A model generated the notes under the pieces. That model saw only the letters and a program-made list of their open reading frames with translations. It searched no databases and had not been told where the DNA came from. Below, in pieces: positions 48,028 through 55,053 of a stretch of 64,000 nucleotides of DNA (position 1 is the first letter of the stretch; each line of letters starts with the position of its first letter). Position numbers and translations under genes: made by a program. The stretch comes from Saccharospirillum sp043196875 (GTDB taxonomy: Bacteria > Pseudomonadota > Gammaproteobacteria > Pseudomonadales > Natronospirillaceae): assembly GCF_043196875.1 (NCBI RefSeq), contig NZ_JBEBMX010000001.1:186001-250000 (forward strand), read 5' to 3'.

Positions 48028-48352
48028 CTGCAAACAACTCCCCTTTGAATGCACAGAATCCTTTAGTTCCGTTAATAAGTTGGCAATTTGAGCAAACGAA
48101 ATATGAATTATGTCACAAAATAGATTGACAGTTTTAAGCGAAAACGGCAACGGAAATTACCAACTAAACGGTCAACATTTGAACTTTTTCCCGATCGATC
48201 ATCGGTCGAAAACAACATAATTGGGGAATGAGCTGGATTTTTTAGAGAAATGGTCTACCGAGGACTGACTTCGATGGCGAAGGCGAGATTTGCGAGCAAA
48301 CAAAGAGCCTGCAGAGCAGAGTACGGAAACGCAGGCTCAAGCGAGCAATTGG
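48028..48352. other. Intergenic region upstream of tpsB
   Basis: About 325 bases precede tpsB. It is A/T-rich at 48050-48240 and must contain the tpsB promoter, but I found no convincing -35/-10 pair. The distal end holds the terminator of the oxidoreductase operon (48305-48338). Confidence 0.5.
48298..48338 (-). terminator. Terminator of the oxidoreductase operon
   Basis: A perfect 8-base-pair stem GAGCCTGC / GCAGGCTC (48338-48331 with 48312-48305) and an 18-base loop on the minus strand is followed by TTTGTTTG. It lies 15 bases past the stop codon of the oxidoreductase gene. Confidence 0.6.
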
Positions 48353-49288
48353 CTATGTATTAGCAACGATCACCAGCTTTCCCTTAGGCAGGCCGGTTGT
48401 TTCAAGTTCGACGATCGCCGGGATCGCCTCAGTGAGCGGCACGACCTGACCAAGCGCCGCGACGAGCTTGCCCTGCTCCATGGCCTTGCCGATACCACCC
48501 ATGCTTTGCGGGTTCGGTTGGCCGAACACCAGGTGATGTCTCGATGACAACAGACAGCCCAGCAGCTTGGCAGGCGTGGGGACAATGTGCAGCGACTTGC
48601 CGCCAGCTTTGAGCATCGCACCACACTGGCGGAGCGACAAAGCACCCGCCGCGTCGAAGACGACATCGAAACGATGGCGATAGTGCGTGACATCGAAGGC
48701 GCGATAATCGACCACCTCGTCCACACCCAAAGCCACCGCCTGCTCGCGCGTTGACGCACTGCAACTGCCGACGATCCTGGCGCCAACCAACTGTGCAAGC
48801 TGCACCGCCGAACGACCAACCCCGCCCAGACAGCCACTGATAAAGACCGACTGACCAGCGCTGAGCTTTGCCTTTTCCATCAGCCCAGTCCAAGCGGTTA
48901 TGCCCACCACGGTTAGGGCAGCGGCTTGCTCGAAGGTGACCGAAGGCGGTTTAAGCCAAAGGCTTTTCTCGTCTACCGCCAGGTACTCGGCAAAGGCGCC
49001 CGCTTGACGGATGGCGCTGACGCCGAACACTTCATCGCCCACCTTAACCCGATCCACATCAGCACCAAGTGCTTCGACCACACCGGCGAAATCATGTCCC
49101 AGGCCACGAGGAAAGCGGGATCCGGACATAAACTTCATCTCGCCCCGACGGATCTTCCAATCCATCGGATTGACCGAAGCCGCTTTGACCTTCACCAGCA
49201 CCTGTCCTTTCCCCGCTTCCGGGATTGGTCGTTCGCCTAAGCGAAGAACGCCTGGGGCGCCGTAATGGTCATACTGAATCGTCTTCAT
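48353..49288 (-). CDS. NADP-dependent zinc-independent alcohol dehydrogenase / quinone oxidoreductase
   Basis: This medium-chain dehydrogenase of 311 residues belongs to the quinone-oxidoreductase class. The GroES-like N-domain has ASVNPMDWKIRRGEM and GHDFAGVVEALG. The nucleotide-binding motif is GCLGGVGRSAVQLAQLVGA (AxxGGVG form). The zinc ligands of classical ADHs are absent. I start at the ATG at 49288 with AGGAG ten bases upstream; an in-frame TTG at 49294 is less likely. It is in one operon with the small membrane protein upstream (25-base gap) and is probably controlled by the divergent TetR through the operator at 49729-49755. Confidence 0.9.
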   Translation of the reverse strand: MKTIQYDHYGAPGVLRLGERPIPEAGKGQVLVKVKAASVNPMDWKIRRGEMKFMSGSRFPRGLGHDFAGVVEALGADVDRVKVGDEVFGVSAIRQAGAFAEYLAVDEKSLWLKPPSVTFEQAAALTVVGITAWTGLMEKAKLSAGQSVFISGCLGGVGRSAVQLAQLVGARIVGSCSASTREQAVALGVDEVVDYRAFDVTHYRHRFDVVFDAAGALSLRQCGAMLKAGGKSLHIVPTPAKLLGCLLSSRHHLVFGQPNPQSMGGIGKAMEQGKLVAALGQVVPLTEAIPAIVELETTGLPKGKLVIVANT

Positions 49289-49313
49289 CTGCAATTAACT
49301 CCTTTGGCCGTCA

Positions 49314-49682
49314 TCACTCGCCCAACCACACCCAAATAAAACCAACCGTCACCACCGCCTCAGCAACGACAGAAGCGAAAATACCCGGGCGGACCCGCCC
49401 CGACAGAAACTCAAAGAGCCCAAGCCCCGAAAGAACGGCGGTTATTCCAGCGGCAATCAAACAGACCGCACTGCGGAAATCGGAAGGGGCCGCATGACGA
49501 CCAAAGAAGAACAAGAGGGCGACGCCAAAATAAAGCGCGCCAATCCGGCGGCATAAAATAAGCGATCCCGTGGTCGCCTCCAGGCCCCACTCCTTGAGCA
49601 AAGAACCACCGGCGAATAGGAAGCGCATGCCGAGCAGAATAGCGGCGCCCGTCATGATGATTGCCATAAGATAAAAGGTCAT
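49314..49682 (-). CDS. Small four-helix membrane protein
   Basis: This 122-residue protein has four hydrophobic helices. An early Gly/Arg loop (MRFLFAGGSLLKEWGLEA) and an LCRRIGALYFGVALLFFFGR stretch resemble DUF4345/DoxX-like small membrane proteins, but I cannot assign a family firmly. GGAG precedes the ATG at 49682. It is the first gene of a two-gene operon with the quinone oxidoreductase and is divergent from the TetR regulator, so it is probably induced together with that enzyme. Confidence 0.75.
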   Translation of the reverse strand: MTFYLMAIIMTGAAILLGMRFLFAGGSLLKEWGLEATTGSLILCRRIGALYFGVALLFFFGRHAAPSDFRSAVCLIAAGITAVLSGLGLFEFLSGRVRPGIFASVVAEAVVTVGFIWVWLGE

Positions 49683-49728
49683 TGTCGGTCTCCATTGAGC
49701 AAGCGACCGCGGTCACCCTGCTCCAATC

Positions 49729-49755
49729 AGGTTATGTCAGTTGCTGACATGACCT
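49729..49755. promoter_or_regulatory. Operator between TetR gene and the oxidoreductase operon
   Basis: An inverted repeat AGGTTATGTCAG and CTGACATGACCT, with a 3-base centre and one mismatch in 12, lies midway between divergent genes. TGTCA half-sites recur at about 49776-49792 near the TetR start. This fits a TetR-family autoregulated divergent promoter. Confidence 0.7.
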
Positions 49756-49809
49756 AAAATGCGATACAAAATGAGTCATGTCAATGACTGTCATCAAGGC
49801 TATAAAAGA

Positions 49810-50373
49810 ATGAGTCGGTGGGAACCCAATGCCCGGGGCAGGCTTGAGCAAGCTGCGCTGGATCTGTACCAAGAGCGTGGTTATGACCAAACCACGGTAA
49901 CGGAGATAGCTGCACGGACGGGGCTCACGGAGCGCACCTTCTTCCGGCATTTCGCTGATAAGCGAGAGGTGCTATTTGGCATGCAAGATGGCCTGCTCGA
50001 AACCTGCGTGCAGGCCATCGAAGCGGCGCCGAATAGCGCAACCCCCATCGACACAGTCATGTCCGCCATGGAAGCCCTGGCGCCCATGTTTCAAGAACGA
50101 CATGACATCACCCGTCAGCGCCAATCGGTGATTGAAGCCAATCCGCCGCTCCAAGAACGGGAATTGCTGAAGTTTGCGAAGTTCACCCAAGCCATGGCGG
50201 ATGCGTTGAAGGAACGAGGAACAAGCGACGCGGAAGCACATCTCGCCGCCAACACTGGCGCTCTGATTTTTAGAACCGCTTACGCTCGTTGGTTGGCTGA
50301 GCAAGATGAGCCCGATCTTTTGAAATTGACACAGGATTCGTTTAATCAACTTAAACAAATTCTGGCCGATTAA
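49810..50373 (+). CDS. TetR family transcriptional regulator
   Basis: This 187-residue repressor has the HTH LDLYQERGYDQTTVTEIAARTGLTERTFFRHFADKREVLF at about 17-55, a textbook TetR_N domain. The C-terminal helical domain would bind the inducer. I prefer the ATG at 49810 (MSRWEPNARGRL), the usual short N-terminus of this subfamily; an upstream ATG at 49759 lies close to the operator. Divergence from the membrane-protein/oxidoreductase operon across one palindrome indicates local control, perhaps of an electrophile or quinone response. Confidence 0.9.
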   Translation: MSRWEPNARGRLEQAALDLYQERGYDQTTVTEIAARTGLTERTFFRHFADKREVLFGMQDGLLETCVQAIEAAPNSATPIDTVMSAMEALAPMFQERHDITRQRQSVIEANPPLQERELLKFAKFTQAMADALKERGTSDAEAHLAANTGALIFRTAYARWLAEQDEPDLLKLTQDSFNQLKQILAD

Positions 50374-50400
50374 TTTCTGAAGAACTCACAGCCGAAAAGG

Positions 50401-51591
50401 CTATCGAACAAGGCCAGCGGTTTTCGGTGGCACCAGACGGCGCAGCGCTTCCGAACCGAACAAGATAGAAAGGCCATAGACGACCAAAAAATACGGCAAG
50501 TAGCTGATGGACGTCATACCCGCCACCAGTCCAAACAAAGGCGGCAAGGCAGTCGCGCCGATATAAGCAAAGGCCATCTGATAACCCATAATCGACTGGG
50601 AACTGGCCTGCCCAAAGCGCGCCGGCGTTTCATGCAACATGCACGGGAAGATCGGCGCACAGCCCAGGCCGATCAGCACATAGCCACAGAGCGAAAACGG
50701 CAGCGACAGCGGCAACCACATCATCAGCACGCCCACTGCTATTACCAACGACCCGGCCCGAATCATCGCCAGGTTGGAAAACCGATAACTGCCAAAGCCA
50801 GTCGCGAAACGGCCGAGGGTGATGCTGGCGTAAAAGATCGATACCCAATAAGCGGCATCCGCTGCGGCCAAACCCCGTGTTTGATAAAGGTAGGATGCGC
50901 CCCACAAACCCATGGTCAACTCCAGCCCGCAGTAAAACAGAAACACCACCATGGCGAGCCCGACGCCTTTAATCCGTAAGGCGTTGCTTAACGACAGCGG
51001 CCGTTCGGACTCATTGGATGGCTGATCGACATCCCGCCGAACCTTAACCCGACTCCACAGCGGTATGGCCAGCAACAGCACGATCACCAACACCACCTGG
51101 AACACCGCAATGCTGCTGTAACCGAGCCGCCAACCCAGCTGCTCGGCGAACAGAATGGACAACAACAAAGGCCCGCCGAGTGCACCCACGCCCCAGAAAC
51201 TGTGCAACCAGCTCATATGCCGCGACGCATAATGGTTAGCGACATAGGCATTCAACGCAGCATCCACAGCACCGGCGCCCAGGCCCAAAGGCACCGCCAT
51301 CAAAATCAGCCAGCCAAAGGCCGGAGCGGCAGCAAAACCAAATAAAGCGATGGCGGTTAAAGCAACGCTGAAGGCGGTCAACTTGCCGGTACCGAAACGG
51401 GCCAACAGTTGACCGGCAAACATTGAAGACACAATAGTGCCGCCAGAAATAATCAGCTGCAGCAAACCGGCGGCACTGAAAGGCACACCCAATTCCGGCT
51501 GCATCACCGGCCAGCCGGCACCGAGCAAAGCATCCGGCAAACCCAGGCTGATAAAGGCGACATAGATCAACAGCAATAACAGCGTAGCCAT
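50401..51591 (-). CDS. MFS transporter, YbjJ/FucP-like
   Basis: This 12-helix major facilitator of 396 residues includes YVAFISLGLPDALLGAGWPVMQPELGVPFSAAGLLQ at the N-terminus, typical of the sugar/fucose-permease-like MFS group, and an ARFGTGKLTAFSV loop. The ROK regulator gene ends 11 bases upstream of it on the same strand, so the pair forms an operon; a ROK partner usually senses sugars, which suggests a carbohydrate-related substrate. Its last 48 bases have a diverged second copy at 53495-53542. Confidence 0.88.
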   Translation of the reverse strand: MATLLLLLIYVAFISLGLPDALLGAGWPVMQPELGVPFSAAGLLQLIISGGTIVSSMFAGQLLARFGTGKLTAFSVALTAIALFGFAAAPAFGWLILMAVPLGLGAGAVDAALNAYVANHYASRHMSWLHSFWGVGALGGPLLLSILFAEQLGWRLGYSSIAVFQVVLVIVLLLAIPLWSRVKVRRDVDQPSNESERPLSLSNALRIKGVGLAMVVFLFYCGLELTMGLWGASYLYQTRGLAAADAAYWVSIFYASITLGRFATGFGSYRFSNLAMIRAGSLVIAVGVLMMWLPLSLPFSLCGYVLIGLGCAPIFPCMLHETPARFGQASSQSIMGYQMAFAYIGATALPPLFGLVAGMTSISYLPYFLVVYGLSILFGSEALRRLVPPKTAGLVR

Positions 51592-51602
51592 AAATAAATC
51601 TC

Positions 51603-52613
51603 TTAATTGAGGACCAGATTAAGCGTCAAAGTTGCCAGCCCGGTTTGGTAATCGGCGCTGAAATCTTTCGACAAACTCAGTTGCGGAGTGATGTTTTGCG
51701 GTAAGCGCGCGCGACATTTTTGTTCGATTTGCGCCAGGCCCGCAGCGGAAAAATCTTCGCGATACAGCACCATGGAATCGGGGTTCAAAATGGCGGTTAA
51801 GCACAACACCACCTTAGCAGTGGCCTCGACAAAGGCGTCATCCGCAGCGTCGGCCAGTGCCTCCCAAGAAATATCAAGCGGCAACAGATTCAGCTCGCCC
51901 GCAAAATGATTGCGCCCTTTAACCAGCTCACCATCAATACGGATACCCGCACCGGGGCCATACTTGCGCGGGAAATACAGATAAACCTCGCTCGGCGGCG
52001 CATCCGCCAACTGCCCTCGCCCCAGCACAGCCGCGTTAACATCATTTTCGAACAAAACAGGCAAACCAAAACGCTGCTCGAAACGCGCTACCAAAGGCAC
52101 ACCGATAAAGGCCGCGTAATCCAGAGTGACGATAGCGCCTTCATACTCAACGCCCGGCAGACCAAAACCAATCGCCGCCACGGCTGGATAGTCGGCCAGA
52201 TGCTCAGCGATGATCTGCTCCAGAGCCTCGGGCGTTGGAGACAACAAAGGATGATCGAACGCCGCTACGCTCTGCCCGTATAGATCGAGAATGCGCACAC
52301 ACAAGGCATCCTCACCCTCGACTTCCCGGCTAAAAGCAATCAGCACCAACTGATGCCGCTCGTTAAAACAATAACGACGCGACGGCCGCCCACCACTCGA
52401 AGCCAGCGGTTCATCCTCGAACACCTGCCCCTGCTCTAGCTGCGCCTTCAACACGCTGCCGACGGTAACCGTACTCAAACCAGTCTGGCCGGCCAGTTCG
52501 CGCACCGTGGCACAGCGCTGCTGGCGCAGCGCATTGCGCACCAAACGAGCGTTCAGCTGTTTGACGTCCTGCGTGCTGGCAGGTTGGGGGGTGTTGGTAT
52601 CAGGGTTATACAT
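51603..52613 (-). CDS. ROK family transcriptional regulator (NagC/Mlc-like)
   Basis: This 336-residue repressor has a winged HTH (RLVRNALRQQRCATVRELAGQTGLSTVTVGSVL, about 25-60) and a ROK sugar-kinase-like domain with AIGFGLPGVEYEG and LFENDVNAAVLGRG. The CxCGxxGCxE zinc motif of canonical ROK proteins is not visible, and the glycan-kinase activity is not expected. The only possible ATG (52613) abuts an inverted repeat and lacks a Shine-Dalgarno sequence, so the mRNA may be leaderless or weakly translated. It precedes the MFS gene in one operon and probably represses it. Confidence 0.87.
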   Translation of the reverse strand: MYNPDTNTPQPASTQDVKQLNARLVRNALRQQRCATVRELAGQTGLSTVTVGSVLKAQLEQGQVFEDEPLASSGGRPSRRYCFNERHQLVLIAFSREVEGEDALCVRILDLYGQSVAAFDHPLLSPTPEALEQIIAEHLADYPAVAAIGFGLPGVEYEGAIVTLDYAAFIGVPLVARFEQRFGLPVLFENDVNAAVLGRGQLADAPPSEVYLYFPRKYGPGAGIRIDGELVKGRNHFAGELNLLPLDISWEALADAADDAFVEATAKVVLCLTAILNPDSMVLYREDFSAAGLAQIEQKCRARLPQNITPQLSLSKDFSADYQTGLATLTLNLVLN

Positions 52614-52634
52614 AAATACTTTATAAAAGTATTT
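52614..52634 (-). promoter_or_regulatory. Operator abutting the ROK gene start
   Basis: A perfect inverted repeat, AAATACTT and AAGTATTT around a 5-base centre TATAA, ends at the base before the ROK start codon. It occupies the place of a ribosome-binding site. Autoregulation by the ROK protein is the simplest reading. Confidence 0.65.
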
Positions 52635-52648
52635 AATTATGTATGCAA

Positions 52649-52700
52649 GGGTTGGGGTTTAGGCCGGGGGTGTTAGGGGGTTGAAAGATAGGGGGATGGG
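52649..52700 (+). other. G-run cluster with loose G-quadruplex potential
   Basis: Runs of 3, 4, 5, 5, 5 and 3 G at 52649, 52654, 52666, 52676, 52691 and 52698 lie in the stretch between the ROK gene and the small gene at 52728. Loops are 2, 8, 5, 10 and 2 bases, so the strict G4 rule is not met. On the transcribed minus strand this is C-rich. Confidence 0.5.
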
Positions 52701-52727
52701 AAGCTGGGTAGAAAAGGGTTGCTTGGC

Positions 52728-52970
52728 TTAGCGGCACGACTCGATGGCTTTGAATATCGCAAGTACAGCTTGCCATTCTCGATCGTTGAACTCAGCAAAA
52801 CGCTGCATGCTGGAAAGCTCGTTATATAAATATTCACAGACCTGCGGTCCGTAATTCGTGCGGGTCAACTCTTCGATGTAGTAGTTGAATGTCTGAATGC
52901 CTTGTTCGAGGTTTCGTTGTTGTGCTGAGGAAATTAGGAATTGGAGGTTTTCGATGATGTCGGGTTTCAT
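52728..52970 (-). CDS. Small helical protein of unknown function
   Basis: This 80-residue, mostly helical, soluble protein contains QGIQTFNYYIEELTRTNYG and FNDREWQAVLAIFKAIESC. No signal peptide, membrane segment or known domain was recognised. The composition and normal ATG support a real gene, but the ribosome-binding site is weak. It stands alone between the ROK operon and the AT-rich island border. Confidence 0.5.
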   Translation of the reverse strand: MKPDIIENLQFLISSAQQRNLEQGIQTFNYYIEELTRTNYGPQVCEYLYNELSSMQRFAEFNDREWQAVLAIFKAIESCR

Positions 52971-53134
52971 GGTTTTTTGTTGGGGGCTGGTTGGAGGGGC
53001 ATTTTAGTGTTCAGTGCTGTGTGTGTCCTGTTTGCATTTCTCCTTAACCACGCCCAATGGCAGGCACCCTATTGGTTAGAGTCGAGGTCCATCAGGACCG
53101 GAAAGAGATTGAATGAACTGCCGTGACTTCTTGA

Positions 53135-53347
53135 GTGCAAGGAGTAAGCGATAACGTTAATCTCTATTACAGTGAAGTGAAATGTTTTTGGAAAGACAAC
53201 ATCCATTCAGGAGCTGAAGTAGCAATACTTGGGACGATGAAGCGAACTGTCCCTTCGGTTCATGAATTGGATAAAAAAAATCCACTTAAAGGATATTTGA
53301 AAGTAGATAGTCATAAAAGCTTCCATGAAATGTATCATGCTATCTAA
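53135..53347 (+). CDS. Doubtful small ORF, possibly a gene remnant
   Basis: This is a 70-codon frame starting with GTG and ending with FHEMYHAI. The composition is protein-like (VKCFWKDNIHSGAEVAILG, LKGYLKVDSHKSF) and the region is AT-rich, but no good ribosome-binding site or family is seen. It could be the C-terminal fragment of a decayed gene at the edge of the island. Confidence 0.25.
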   Translation: MQGVSDNVNLYYSEVKCFWKDNIHSGAEVAILGTMKRTVPSVHELDKKNPLKGYLKVDSHKSFHEMYHAI

Positions 53348-53463
53348 TACTCAAAATCAACAAGATACTCACCCTAACCTCCTCCTATGAAAGATGCTCC
53401 AATAGCTGCGTCATCCAGGCTCTTATACTTGTAGAGAGCAAAACGGCCGTAAGCGCAGAATAC

Positions 53464-53541
53464 TCATAGCCGACAAACGCTATTGAAAATGTTAGTGGTT
53501 TTCAGGGGCACCAGACGGCGTAGCGCTTCTGAGCCGAACAA
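53464..53541 (-). pseudogene. Remnant of an MFS transporter 3' end
   Basis: The frame LFGSEALRRLVP followed by LKTT matches the end of the MFS protein encoded at 50401-51591 (LFGSEALRRLVP, then PKTA). Over 48 bases 42 are identical (53495-53542 versus 50417-50464). Four of the six differences are silent third-position changes, so this is a diverged homologous gene end and not a recent copy. Upstream there is an in-frame stop and no further similarity. Confidence 0.7.
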
Positions 53542-53555
53542 GTTTTTGGGATAGC

Positions 53556-53946
53556 ACTAAAGGTTTATGGGAGGGGAGGTTACAAAGAGGGACGGTGAAA
53601 GCTTGGAATTAATAGGGGTGAGATAAACGGAAGGAAAAAATGTGAAGCTTAAACTTTGGACCGGAGCTTTTTAAGAACCTGACAGACTAACGCACTCAAA
53701 ACACTGCCCTTATTCCAATCATCCCTCAATAACATCCATAAGACTTCATCGGAAACGTAAAAATAATGCCCTCACTTTCAACAGAAGAGCGATACGTATT
53801 TCTGAACCGTGCTTTACTATAAATGTCCATAGCAGATTGAAAAACTGTGATTTAAGAGTGGTAAAAAATAGTCTGCCCAAAAAAACACTATACAACAGAT
53901 TCCTAAACGATGCGGCCCCAAAAGAAGCAAAATTTTAACGCTAGAT
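53556..53946. other. AT-rich stretch without a gene
   Basis: No frame longer than a few dozen codons and no recognisable RNA or repeat was seen. Together with the MFS remnant it marks the transition from the host-like GC-rich DNA to the AT-richer defence operon. Confidence 0.5.
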
Positions 53947-55053
53947 TCATACATTAGCACGACTAAGAAATGACTTCACAGACATTGCAAGATGAAATGC
54001 CATAGTGCAGGGAACACCGTTACATATCATTTTAAATTTAGAAGAAAGCGACATATCCGTCGGTAATTCATACTTATCCGGAACGGACTGTATACGAAGA
54101 GTTTCTCGCACAGATAAGCGTCGAGCCTTCGAAGGATGAAGGTGAACTTCTTGATTCCCATACCATGCTGTTGGGCTGAATCGATAACGATGAAGCCTTT
54201 TAAATGATTTACGTCTGACATCACCTTCTGAAACTGTATTGAATCTATGAGAATATGGATTAAAAAACTCACTCCCATTAGGTAATTTCTCGGGATCATC
54301 ACGCCCTAAAAGAGCAGGGAAAACTGTGAGCTCAAGTGGCACATCACTAGGTTTCTTAGGCTCATCACCAAATGGGATAATAGTTGGCCAAGACAGCATC
54401 TTTGCTCCTGTATAGGCATCTACAACTGGCCAAGGGAACCACCCCTCCTTTCTCTCACTTAAGTCCTTTTCTACATGTTTTACTAATGTCTTTTTAAATC
54501 CGACAACAAACAAGCGCTCCCTATCTTGGGGCACTCCTAGCTCAAGTGCGTTAAGAACCTTATAGTCAACAATGTAACCACTCTTACGCAACTGAGATAT
54601 TTTCTCCTCTAAAAAAAATCTATGTTTTTTAAACCTGTAAAGACCTGAAACATTTTCAATTATGAAAAAACCTGGTTTGATATCACAAATCATATCGGTA
54701 AAAACACTTGTAAGTGCTCCTCTAGGCCCTTCCCCTCCAGCATGGTTACCTCCATTACTGAAATCAGGACATGGAGGGCCACCTATAACACCGAATATGG
54801 CCGGTCGTGGGCCAGAAAACGCCTCCTTTAAGACGTTTTTGGCAGTAAGATCGCAAATACTGTCTGTATTAGTAATAGCAGCATTTTCACCTCGCACATC
54901 AAGCGATGAAAGCCAAGTTGACATGCCATACTCATAGCCCGATATGAATGAAGGATTATTTTCATTTGTCCAGCATATTGAGAAACCAGCTTGCTTGAAT
55001 CCGATGTCCAAGAAACCGCCCCCAGTAAAGAAAGAAATAATTGGTATTTTCAT
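53947..55053 (-). CDS. drmMII: DNA (cytosine-5)-methyltransferase, DISARM DrmMII-like
   Basis: This 368-residue m5C methyltransferase has motif I FFTGGGFLDIGFKQAGF (SAM binding), motif IV GGPPCPDFSNGG with the catalytic Cys at 95 (PCP, where PCQ is usual), motif VI FFIIENVSG with the catalytic Glu, motif VIII QDRERLFVVGF and a C-terminal motif X-like CNGVPCTMAFHLA. In DISARM it marks host DNA so that it is spared. The stop of the DrmB-type gene directly abuts its ATG (TGA then ATG), so translation is coupled. It is the last gene of the operon. A stand-alone restriction role is possible but less likely in this context. Confidence 0.85.
   Translation of the reverse strand: MKIPIISFFTGGGFLDIGFKQAGFSICWTNENNPSFISGYEYGMSTWLSSLDVRGENAAITNTDSICDLTAKNVLKEAFSGPRPAIFGVIGGPPCPDFSNGGNHAGGEGPRGALTSVFTDMICDIKPGFFIIENVSGLYRFKKHRFFLEEKISQLRKSGYIVDYKVLNALELGVPQDRERLFVVGFKKTLVKHVEKDLSERKEGWFPWPVVDAYTGAKMLSWPTIIPFGDEPKKPSDVPLELTVFPALLGRDDPEKLPNGSEFFNPYSHRFNTVSEGDVRRKSFKRLHRYRFSPTAWYGNQEVHLHPSKARRLSVRETLRIQSVPDKYELPTDMSLSSKFKMICNGVPCTMAFHLAMSVKSFLSRANV

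Noticed and set aside
50417..53542. The 48-base direct repeats as integration attachment sites
   Set aside because: The differences are mainly at third codon positions, so they are homologous gene ends. The first copy belongs to the intact MFS gene and no integrase is seen between them.
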